A stretch of DNA of 16,896 bases, taken from assembly GCA_016195145.1 (NCBI GenBank), contig JACQAF010000192.1, forward strand, positions 1 to 16,896, written 5' to 3'. The notes below the pieces were generated by a model. That model saw nothing but the letters and a program-made list of their open reading frames with translations, ran no database searches and was not told where the DNA came from. This DNA comes from Rhodospirillales bacterium (GTDB taxonomy: Bacteria > Pseudomonadota > Alphaproteobacteria > CACIAM-22H2). Positions 8,137 to 14,083 of this stretch are shown here, piece by piece. Within the stretch, counting starts at the first letter, position 1; every line of letters begins with the position of its first letter. The position numbers and the translations under genes were made by a program.

Positions 8137-8969
8137 ACGGCAGTATTGCCCGAGGCGGCCGTTTCGCGCCGCCGGTTAACGAGCTCCAGAATGGTCGCGG
8201 CCGTTTCCTCGATCGAGCGGCGAGATACGTCGAGGATCGGCCAGCCGCGCTCGTTGAACAGCCGGCGGGCGGCGGCGACTTCCGCCTTCACCGAATCGAT
8301 GTCGGTGTATTGGGTGTCGCGCCCCTCGTTCAGCATGGTCAGGCGGTTGCGGCGCACGTGGACGAGCGCGGTCGGATCGTTGGTCAGACCGACGATGAGC
8401 GGTTTCTTGAGCTCATCGATTTCCGGCGGCAGCGGGCAACCGGATATGAACGGCACGTTGGCGGCCTTGACTCCGCGATTGGCGAGATAGATGCAGGTTG
8501 GCGTTTTCGAGGTTCGCGACACGCCGACCAGCACGACGTCCGCCTGTTCAAGGTCGTGGGTCGCCTGGCCGTCGTCATGCGCCATCACGTAATTGATCGC
8601 TTCGATCCGCGCGAAATACCCGGCATCAAGCGCATGTTGACGGCCAGGCAGGTTGGTCATGCGGGCGTTGAGATAGCCGGCAAGCGCGGCAAGCACCGGA
8701 TCGAGCACCGGAATGCACGGCACGTTGAGCGCACGGCAACTTGCCAACAGAGGATTCCGCAGTTTTTCGTCGACCAGGGTGAACAACACGACGCCAGGAT
8801 TGGCGCCCACGCCAGCCAGCACCTTATCGAGCTGGCGTTCGCTGCGGACCATCGACCAGACATGCTCGACCGGCTCGACATTCTCGAACTGCACCAGACA
8901 GGCGCGCGCGATGGCGTTGATCGTCTCGCCGGTGGCGTCGGATACCAGGTGGATATGGAAACGTTTCAT
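8133..8969 (-). CDS. ppsR: PEP synthase/PPDK regulatory kinase-pyrophosphorylase (DUF299)
   Basis: Members of this family switch phosphoenolpyruvate synthase or pyruvate phosphate dikinase off and on by ADP-dependent phosphorylation and Pi-dependent dephosphorylation. Visible landmarks are HLVSDATGETINAIARA at the N-terminus, the P-loop-like VLVGVSRTSKTPTCIYLANRG at about residue 152, ISGCPLPPEI, GLTNDPTALVHVRRNRL, and the closing GWPILDVSRRSIEETAA. Length is 278 residues, normal for the family. It is the first gene leftward of the candidate origin; the Caulobacter origin is flanked by the same family. The ATG follows AGGGG very closely. Its stop overlaps the maf start. Confidence 0.94.
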   Translation of the reverse strand: MKRFHIHLVSDATGETINAIARACLVQFENVEPVEHVWSMVRSERQLDKVLAGVGANPGVVLFTLVDEKLRNPLLASCRALNVPCIPVLDPVLAALAGYLNARMTNLPGRQHALDAGYFARIEAINYVMAHDDGQATHDLEQADVVLVGVSRTSKTPTCIYLANRGVKAANVPFISGCPLPPEIDELKKPLIVGLTNDPTALVHVRRNRLTMLNEGRDTQYTDIDSVKAEVAAARRLFNERGWPILDVSRRSIEETAATILELVNRRRETAASGNTAV

Positions 8970-9017
8970 CCCCTATGGCCCGGTATGCATATTTGAATTC
9001 GGTGCATAGGTCGAGTT

Positions 9018-9026
9018 CCATTCACA
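9018..9026 (+). promoter_or_regulatory. Weak DnaA box CCATTCACA
   Basis: CCATTCACA matches TTATNCACA at the last seven positions. It is in the candidate origin, close to ppsR. Matches this loose occur by chance, so it counts only together with the stronger boxes. Confidence 0.3.
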
Positions 9027-9092
9027 CCCCGGTTCAAACCATTGGACCGCATCCGATATCCGTCCTCGGGTTTTCCAGCGGCGGATAAAACC

Positions 9093-9118
9093 GTCCCCGG
9101 TTCCTGAATGACCGGGAC
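9093..9118. repeat. Dyad GTCCCCGGT / ACCGGGAC in the candidate origin
   Basis: GTCCCCGGT at 9093-9101 and ACCGGGAC at 9111-9118 form an inverted repeat with one unpaired C and a nine-base spacer. It could be a hairpin or a protein site; no T-run follows, so a terminator is not supported. Confidence 0.45.
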
Positions 9119-9147
9119 AACCCCTCGTATGCGACATTTGTTCCCGA

Positions 9148-9165
9148 TATTCATGCTATTCACGC
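9148..9165 (+). repeat. Tandem nine-base repeat TATTCATGC / TATTCACGC
   Basis: Two adjacent copies differ at one base. Each resembles the TATTCAC core of a weak DnaA box, and TATTCA recurs in the 9363 box. Possible low-affinity DnaA sites, spaced nine bases apart. Confidence 0.4.
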
Positions 9166-9217
9166 CTGCGGCCCAAACCCGGCTTTCGCATCAATTTCAG
9201 CCCGTCTCGGCTAGCCA

Positions 9218-9226
9218 TGATCCACA
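9218..9226 (+). promoter_or_regulatory. DnaA box TGATCCACA
   Basis: This is an exact copy of the TGATCCACA box that DnaA binds in the Caulobacter origin, and one base from the E. coli TTATCCACA. It is the strongest single site in the gap and lies about 90 bases from the AT-rich tract. Confidence 0.75.
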
Positions 9227-9250
9227 AATTACGAATTCGCGACAGCGATC

Positions 9251-9259
9251 TGTGGACGG
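9251..9259 (-). promoter_or_regulatory. Inverted DnaA box CCGTCCACA
   Basis: TGTGGACGG on the plus strand reads CCGTCCACA on the minus strand, keeping the TCCACA core. It faces the 9218 box across 24 bases, forming a head-to-head pair. Confidence 0.55.
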
Positions 9260-9273
9260 CGTGGCCATAGCCT

Positions 9274-9321
9274 GAATCCCCCGTATCCATACCATCCTAC
9301 CTCCTCTTCATTCTTAGATTC
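9274..9321. promoter_or_regulatory. Two GANTC (CcrM-type) methylation sites in the candidate origin
   Basis: GAATC at 9274-9278 and GATTC at 9317-9321 flank the region between the strong DnaA boxes and the AT-rich tract. CcrM methylates GANTC in many alphaproteobacteria and its sites occur in the Caulobacter origin. Two in about 50 bases is suggestive only. Confidence 0.4.
9283..9291 (+). promoter_or_regulatory. Weak DnaA box GTATCCATA
   Basis: GTATCCATA matches seven of nine positions of TTATCCACA. It lies between the strong box pair and the AT-rich tract, where filament-nucleating weak sites are usual. Confidence 0.3.
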
Positions 9322-9350
9322 AAAATCAGATTAGTAAGAGTAGTATGAGA
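9311..9350. other. AT-rich tract, candidate DNA-unwinding element with DnaA-trio-like triplets
   Basis: Only 11 of these 40 bases are G or C (28%), in a window that is otherwise clearly GC-rich. From 9329 to 9352 the plus strand reads as eight successive triplets with central A: GAT TAG TAA GAG TAG TAT GAG AAG. Four fit the DnaA-trio pattern ([T/A]A[G/A], 5' to 3'). A short GC-rich stretch (GATCCGGCG) and a weak box at 9363 follow, the same order of parts as in a basal unwinding system. Function is inference. Confidence 0.55.
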
Positions 9351-9362
9351 AGAGATCCGGCG

Positions 9363-9371
9363 TTATTCATA
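9363..9371 (+). promoter_or_regulatory. Weak DnaA box TTATTCATA beside the AT-rich tract
   Basis: TTATTCATA matches the TTATNCACA consensus except at position 8. It lies just beyond the GC-rich stretch that follows the trio-like triplets, the place expected for the box that loads DnaA for melting. Confidence 0.4.
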
Positions 9372-9428
9372 GTCGCCCTCCATTCGATCTAGGTTTACAG
9401 TCTACCCCCACCCTGACTGGAATTTCGT

Positions 9429-9500
9429 TTGTCCGCTCCAACCTCCCTCGTTCAAGCCAAGTCGATGATCCGCGCCCTGCGGGGCGAAGTTCAGGCCCGG
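9429..9500 (+). pseudogene. hemE: 5' remnant of hemE (uroporphyrinogen decarboxylase)
   Basis: From the TTG at 9429 the frame reads SAPTSLVQAKSMIRALRGEVQARP, which matches the usual HemE opening (lysine, hydrophobic pair, RALxGE, xxP). The expected continuation with WLMRQAGRYLPEYR is absent; after about 9500 this frame reads unrelated Arg/Gly-rich residues. The rest of HemE resumes in a different frame (see 9517). The junction lies at about 9497-9510. The lost part should hold the RQAGRY arginine and the FSDIL aspartate. Start codon uncertain; no clear Shine-Dalgarno. Confidence 0.65.
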
Positions 9501-9516
9501 CCCAATCGGCCAGCGG

Positions 9517-10302
9517 GTGGAATTCCGCGAGGGGGAAGGGCCGGTCCTCGAACCGATCCGTACCGTAGCCGATATCGCACGGCTGGAAGGAGGGCTCGAC
9601 CGGTTCAACGCCCGGATCGCGCCGGTCTTCGAGACTGTCCGGCGTGTCGCCCAGGCGCTGCCGCTCGATACGGCGCTGATCGGCTTCGCCGGCGCGCCTT
9701 GGACCGTTGCAACCTATATGATCGAAGGCGGGACCAGCCGCGATTTTGCCACCGTGCGCCGTTTTGCCTATAGCGATCCGGTCGGATTCGGCCGGTTGAT
9801 CGATCTCCTGGTCGAAGCGACGATCCATTACCTGTCCGAGCAAATCAAGGCCGGGGCGGAAGCGGTCAAACTGTTCGATAGCTGGGCGGGCGTTCTGCCG
9901 CCGGCCGAATTCCGCCGCTGGGCGATCGAGCCGGTGCAGAAAATCGTCTCGGCGCTTCGAATGCGGCATCCAGCGGTACCGATTATCGCGTTCCCGCGCG
10001 GGGCCGGAGTTAATTACCGATTTTTTGCCGAGACGGCCGGGGTCGACGCGATCGGCTTCGATCCTACCGTGCCGCTCGATTGGGCGGCGGCGGCGATCCA
10101 GCCGCGCGCCACGCTGCAGGGAAATCTCGATCCGATCCTGCTGGTCGTGGGCGGCAGGCCGATGGAAATCGCAACCCTGCATATCCTCGAAACGCTGGCC
10201 GGCAAACCGTTCGTGTTCAATCTCGGCCATGGCATCGTGCCTGAAACCCCGCCCGAAAACGTCGCGCGGTTGTGCCATCTTATCCGGCATTGGCGTTGTT
10301 GA
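9517..10302 (+). CDS. hemE: Uroporphyrinogen decarboxylase HemE, 3' part only (N-terminus deleted)
   Basis: HemE converts uroporphyrinogen III to coproporphyrinogen III in haem synthesis. This frame opens after a stop at 9466-9468, and HemE homology begins at IGQRVEFREGEGPVLEPI, just before the GTG at 9517. The remainder is well conserved: GFAGAPWTVATYMIEGG (with the active-site tyrosine), KLFDSWAGVLPP, RGAGVNYRF, DWAAAAIQPRATLQGNLDP, and the closing VFNLGHGIVPETPPENV. The 261 residues compare with about 340-350 in intact enzymes. The missing N-terminal part contains active-site Arg and Asp, so this product should be inactive. It is followed after 24 bases by hemH. Either an out-of-frame deletion or a sequence error is possible. 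Confidence 0.85.
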   Translation: MEFREGEGPVLEPIRTVADIARLEGGLDRFNARIAPVFETVRRVAQALPLDTALIGFAGAPWTVATYMIEGGTSRDFATVRRFAYSDPVGFGRLIDLLVEATIHYLSEQIKAGAEAVKLFDSWAGVLPPAEFRRWAIEPVQKIVSALRMRHPAVPIIAFPRGAGVNYRFFAETAGVDAIGFDPTVPLDWAAAAIQPRATLQGNLDPILLVVGGRPMEIATLHILETLAGKPFVFNLGHGIVPETPPENVARLCHLIRHWRC

Positions 10303-10326
10303 TCGCGGCGGCGGCGTAGACGGCCG

Positions 10327-11364
10327 ATGAAACGAGTCGCAGTCGTTTTATTCAACCTTGGCGGTCCGGACAGGCCGGCGGCGATCCAGCCGTTCCTGTT
10401 CAACCTGTTCAACGATCCGGCGATCATTGGCGCGCCGCAGCCCATCCGTTACCTGCTGGCCAAACTGATTTCAGCCCGCCGCGCGCCCGTCGCGGCAGCA
10501 ATCTATGCGCAGATTGGCGGTGGATCGCCGCTTCTCGCCAATACCCGCGCCCAAGCGACGGCGTTGCAACGCGCCTTGGCTGATCTCGGCGAAGCGCGGG
10601 CGTTCACAGCGATGCGCTATTGGCACCCGATGAGCGACGAGGTTGCGGCCGAGGTAAAGGCGTTCGGGCCGGATGAAATTATCCTGTTGCCGCTCTATCC
10701 GCAATTCTCGACGACGACGACCGGATCGTCGTCGCGCGCATGGTCGGTCGCGGCCCGCCGGGCCGGGCTCGGCGTTCCGACGCGGATCGTCTGCTGCTAC
10801 CCAACCGAACCGGGATTTATCGCCGCGCTCGCCGCGCTCGTGCGCCAGGGCTACGACGCGGCGCAGGCGCATGGCGCACCGCGCGTGCTGTTTTCGGCGC
10901 ACGGCCTGCCGAAAAAAGTGGTACGGGCCGGCGACCCCTATCAATCGCAGGTCGAAGCGAGCGCGGCCGCTGTCGCTGCCGCAGCGACCATCCCCGGTCT
11001 TGACTGGCGCGTTTGTTACCAGAGCCGCGTCGGCCCCCTCGAATGGATCGGTCCGGACACCGAAGCCGAGATCGAACGGGCCGGCAGGGACGGGGTGCCG
11101 GTCATCGTTGCCCCGATCTCCTTTGTCAACGAACACAGCGAAACCTTGGTCGAACTCGATATCGAGTATCGGGCCCATGCGGCGCGGCATAACGTTCCAT
11201 ACTATGTGCGCGTGCCGACGGTGTCGGTCGAGACGGCGTTTATCGGGGGACTTGCCCGGCTTGTGCGCGATAGTCTGGCGCGGCCGGCGGCGTCCTGTGC
11301 GGCCAATGGCGGCAAGCGCCTGTGTCCGGCAACCGCGAACCGATGCCTGATGGCAGCAAGGTAG
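10327..11364 (+). CDS. hemH: Ferrochelatase
   Basis: HemH inserts Fe2+ into protoporphyrin IX, the final haem step, at the inner face of the cytoplasmic membrane. The protein opens VAVVLFNLGGPDRP, and includes AMRYWHPMSDE, LLPLYPQFSTTTTGSS, the catalytic-histidine motif FSAHGLPKK (His192), VCYQSRVGPLEWIGP, and PISFVNEHSETLVELDIEY with conserved Glu/His. Length is 345 residues. Cysteines at 156/157 and at 324, 333 and 340 resemble the internal-plus-C-terminal set that ligates a [2Fe-2S] cluster in Caulobacter-type ferrochelatases. It lies between the hemE remnant and hemJ on the same strand, only five bases before the hemJ start. Confidence 0.95.
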   Translation: MKRVAVVLFNLGGPDRPAAIQPFLFNLFNDPAIIGAPQPIRYLLAKLISARRAPVAAAIYAQIGGGSPLLANTRAQATALQRALADLGEARAFTAMRYWHPMSDEVAAEVKAFGPDEIILLPLYPQFSTTTTGSSSRAWSVAARRAGLGVPTRIVCCYPTEPGFIAALAALVRQGYDAAQAHGAPRVLFSAHGLPKKVVRAGDPYQSQVEASAAAVAAAATIPGLDWRVCYQSRVGPLEWIGPDTEAEIERAGRDGVPVIVAPISFVNEHSETLVELDIEYRAHAARHNVPYYVRVPTVSVETAFIGGLARLVRDSLARPAASCAANGGKRLCPATANRCLMAAR

Positions 11365-11369
11365 GAAAG

Positions 11370-11810
11370 ATGGGCGCGTTCGTCGGCGAATATTATTTGT
11401 GGATCAAGGCGCTACACGTGATTTCGGTGATCGCATGGATGGCCGGGCTGCTCTATCTGCCGCGTCTGTTCGTCTATCATTGCGCCGCCAAGCCGGGGAG
11501 CGAATTGTCGGAAACGCTCAAGGTCATGGAGCGGCGCTTGCTGCGCGCGATCATGAACCCGGCGATGATTGCCGCCTATGTGTTCGGCGGATTGATGCTC
11601 GTGATCCAGGATTGGTCGGCCGGCTGGCTGCACGCCAAACTGGCGTTGGTGGCCGCCATGACCTGGCTGCATCATCTGCTGGCGCAGTGGCGCAAGGATT
11701 TTGCGGCGGATCGCAATGCGCGCCCGCAGCGCTTTTACCGCATCGCCAACGAGATCCCGACGCTGCTGCTGATCGGGATCGTCCTGCTGGTCATCGTCAA
11801 GCCGTTCTAG
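11370..11810 (+). CDS. hemJ: HemJ, protoporphyrinogen IX oxidase (membrane)
   Basis: HemJ oxidises protoporphyrinogen IX to protoporphyrin IX in the cytoplasmic membrane, supplying the HemH substrate. The 146-residue protein starts MGAFVGEYYLWIKALHVISVIAW, with the conserved early histidine and MAGLLYLPRLFVYH. Four hydrophobic helices are visible, and a conserved lysine sits in WLHAKLALVAAMTWLHH. The ATG at 11370 is preferred over in-frame starts at 11322 or 11343, because AGGTAGGA precedes it and the family begins exactly here. It starts five bases after the hemH stop and converges with the chemoreceptor gene, 12 bases away, without a recognisable terminator. Confidence 0.94.
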   Translation: MGAFVGEYYLWIKALHVISVIAWMAGLLYLPRLFVYHCAAKPGSELSETLKVMERRLLRAIMNPAMIAAYVFGGLMLVIQDWSAGWLHAKLALVAAMTWLHHLLAQWRKDFAADRNARPQRFYRIANEIPTLLLIGIVLLVIVKPF

Positions 11811-11822
11811 GCGCGCATCCGG

Positions 11823-14003
11823 TTACGCGGCGCGCACCCTGGCCAGGAAGCGACCGACCTCTTCGGCCAGGACACCGGATTGACGCCCCATATCGCGGGC
11901 GGCGTCGAGAACCTCGCCGGCACTGGTGCCGGTTTCATTAGCTGCTTCGGTCACGCCGGTGATATTGGATGTGACTTCGTCGGTACCGACTGCCGCCTGC
12001 TGGACGTTGCGCGCGATCTCCTGCGTCGCCGCACCCTGCTCCTCCACCGCGGCTGCGATGGCGGTCGAAATCTGGCTGATTTCGCCGATCGTCTTGCCAA
12101 TTTCCTGGATGGCGGCGACGGAGTGCCCGGTTGCGCCCTGGATGGCGTTGATCTGCGCCGCGATGTCCTCGGTCGCCTTGGCCGTCTGGTTGGCCAGGCT
12201 CTTCACCTCCGAGGCGACCACCGCGAAGCCTTTGCCCATCTCGCCCGCCCGCGCCGCCTCGATGGTGGCGTTGAGGGCCAAGAGATTGGTCTGGCCCGCG
12301 ATGTCGTTGATCAGCTTGACCACGTCGCCGATCTTCTGCGCCGCCTGGGCCAGGCCTTGGATTTCGGTATTGGTCCGCCCGGCTTCCTCCACCGCCCGGC
12401 TGGCGGTCTTGGCCGAATCGCTGACCTGGCGGCCGATCTCGGCGATCGAGGCGGATAATTCTTCGGATGCGGCAGCGACAGTTTGCACATTCATCGACGC
12501 TTGCGTCGACGCCGTAGCCACCGATTGCGTGCGTTCCTGGGCGTTGGCGACGGTACGGGTCATTGAGGTCGCAGTTTCCTGCATCCGGGCGGCGCCGCTC
12601 GATACTTGATCGACGACGCGCTTGACGCTGGCTTCAAATTCCTCGGCGAGCGCCATCATCTCCGCCCGCCGTTCGGCGGCGGCGCGCTCGCGCTCAGCCT
12701 CGGCGCGTGCATTGGCGGCCTTGACCTCGTTGGCGGTGTCACGGAAGACGACAAGCGCAGCCGCCATGTCGGTGATTTCGTCGCGGCCGCCGCTGGGGAT
12801 GGCGGTGGCAAGCTCGCCGGCTGCGATGGCGCGCATCGATTGACCGAGGCCGATCAGGCGTGCGGTTATATTACGACCGACATACAGCCAAGCAATAAGA
12901 AACGCGGCGATCAGACTGAACCCAGCGAGCGCGAGGAGCCATAAACGACCATTATTGATTGCGGTGTCGGATTCGGCGGTAGCGGTGGCGGCGTTGTCCT
13001 GCGCCAGCGAAACCATATTCGAGACCTCAGCGCCAAAAGCGGCGGCAATCGCACGGCTACCCCCCAAAGCGCTGGCGCTCGCCGCCTCGGCGGCCAATTC
13101 GCGCCGCCGAAGATCGAAAATATTTTCACTACCGTTGCCGAAAGTCAGGATTGCTTCGACCACGCCGCGAAGGGTTTCGTCGGGGTCGACATTTTTAACC
13201 CCGTCAAGGCCCTTGCGCGCGCGCGCGGCGGCGGCGGTAAAGCGTTCGCGCGCCGGCGTCAAAAATTCCGACTGAGTAATCCCGCCAGCCTCGACGAGTA
13301 CGGCTTGCGCGCTATTGACGTCGGCGATCAGTTTTAACATGGCCTCGAAACCAGCTAATTCGCCCTTGGTGAGCAGGGCGATCTGACGCTCGATTTCCTG
13401 AGCTGTACCTTTTTCGGCCACCGAGCTCAGGGCGATATTGAGGGAGAAGCTTGTGTCGTCGACAAGCGGAATGGCGACTTGGATGAATTTTTCATGCGCT
13501 TTGCGAAGAGCTTCAAGCCGTTCCGCACGCGCTTCGGCTATAGAAAGACGCTCGCCGACAACCCGGTCCAGCTCGTTCAGGCGCTTACCGAGGTCGGCGC
13601 GGAGGCGGCCCAGCTCCTCCATATCCTGCTGGCGCGCCCAGCTTTCGAGCCGGCGCAGGAGCGCCGCCATGTCTTCTTGCTTTGATTTGAGGCCCGCTGC
13701 GACCTGTCGACGATCTTTTTCCTCGGTGACGGCGGCAAGAGTTGGCGCGACGGCGGCGATCTCGGCTGACATTCGCGCAACCTCGAGCGAAGCCGCGATC
13801 GCCGGCATGTTCTGGTTGGTGATATGCGTAATCGCCTGCCCGGCATTGTTGAAGGACACCCAGCCTACGCCGCTTGCCGCCACCGTCAGCGCAGCTACGG
13901 CGCCGAAGGAAAGAAACAGTTTGTGCTTGATACCAAAACGGCGCTGCGTTTTCGACGGCGCGCGGCGCGTAATAACGACGGCGGTTTCGGGCTGGTTATC
14001 CAT
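11823..14003 (-). CDS. Methyl-accepting chemotaxis protein
   Basis: This 726-residue chemoreceptor has a short basic cytoplasmic N-terminus and a first membrane helix at about 28-51. A helical periplasmic sensor of about 300 residues follows, large enough for a bimodular helical (HBM-like) domain. A second membrane helix lies at 352-375, a HAMP domain at about 376-428, and a long coiled-coil signalling domain after that. The signalling hairpin NLLALNATIEAARAGEMGKGFAVVA is at about 574-598. No CheR/CheB-tethering pentapeptide ends the protein. AGGAG lies nine bases before the ATG at 14003. It is downstream of a periplasmic binding protein gene on the same strand, suggesting the two could act together. 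The ligand is unknown. Confidence 0.95.
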   Translation of the reverse strand: MDNQPETAVVITRRAPSKTQRRFGIKHKLFLSFGAVAALTVAASGVGWVSFNNAGQAITHITNQNMPAIAASLEVARMSAEIAAVAPTLAAVTEEKDRRQVAAGLKSKQEDMAALLRRLESWARQQDMEELGRLRADLGKRLNELDRVVGERLSIAEARAERLEALRKAHEKFIQVAIPLVDDTSFSLNIALSSVAEKGTAQEIERQIALLTKGELAGFEAMLKLIADVNSAQAVLVEAGGITQSEFLTPARERFTAAAARARKGLDGVKNVDPDETLRGVVEAILTFGNGSENIFDLRRRELAAEAASASALGGSRAIAAAFGAEVSNMVSLAQDNAATATAESDTAINNGRLWLLALAGFSLIAAFLIAWLYVGRNITARLIGLGQSMRAIAAGELATAIPSGGRDEITDMAAALVVFRDTANEVKAANARAEAERERAAAERRAEMMALAEEFEASVKRVVDQVSSGAARMQETATSMTRTVANAQERTQSVATASTQASMNVQTVAAASEELSASIAEIGRQVSDSAKTASRAVEEAGRTNTEIQGLAQAAQKIGDVVKLINDIAGQTNLLALNATIEAARAGEMGKGFAVVASEVKSLANQTAKATEDIAAQINAIQGATGHSVAAIQEIGKTIGEISQISTAIAAAVEEQGAATQEIARNVQQAAVGTDEVTSNITGVTEAANETGTSAGEVLDAARDMGRQSGVLAEEVGRFLARVRAA

Positions 14004-14050
14004 CGAACGATCTCCTGAATCATGCAGCCTGCGACATCATATGGGGACAA

Positions 14051-14074
14051 GGGGGGCGAAAATATTCGCCCCCC
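14051..14074. terminator. Perfect 10-bp hairpin after the binding-protein gene
   Basis: GGGGGGCGAA at 14051-14060 pairs perfectly with TTCGCCCCCC at 14065-14074 around the loop AATA. It begins ten bases past the binding-protein stop codon. No T-run follows in the transcript direction, so it may pause or protect a 3' end instead of terminating fully. That would let the binding protein be made in excess over the downstream chemoreceptor (inference). Confidence 0.6.
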
Positions 14075-14083
14075 GCAACCGAC

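Larger units (their letters stand above)
8970..9428. other. Candidate chromosomal replication origin (oriC), ppsR-hemE gap
   Basis: This 459-base gap carries no convincing gene. It separates leftward and rightward gene blocks, and its flanking genes match those around the Caulobacter origin (known for that lineage). Seen directly: TGATCCACA at 9218-9226, inverted CCGTCCACA at 9251-9259, weaker boxes at 9018, 9283 and 9363, tandem TATTCA elements at 9148-9165, a 40-base tract of 28% GC at 9311-9350, triplets like DnaA-trios at 9329-9352, and GANTC sites at 9274 and 9317. There is no TTAA anywhere in the gap, so no Caulobacter-style CtrA control. That it is the working origin is inference. It must also hold the divergent ppsR and hemE promoters, which I could not place. 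Confidence 0.72.

Noticed and set aside
8137..8178. Possibility that the missing Maf N-terminus is frameshifted into upstream DNA
   Set aside because: The maf frame reads no Maf-like residues before a stop at 8176-8178, and the DNA encodes the conserved end of PpsR.
8970..9428. CtrA sites in the origin, as in Caulobacter
   Set aside because: No TTAA occurs anywhere in the gap on either strand.
9367..10290. Minus-strand open frame of 307 codons opposite hemE
   Set aside because: Its product is Arg/Asp-rich with no domain, while the plus strand encodes conserved HemE residues. It is a shadow and does not cover the origin gap with a real gene.
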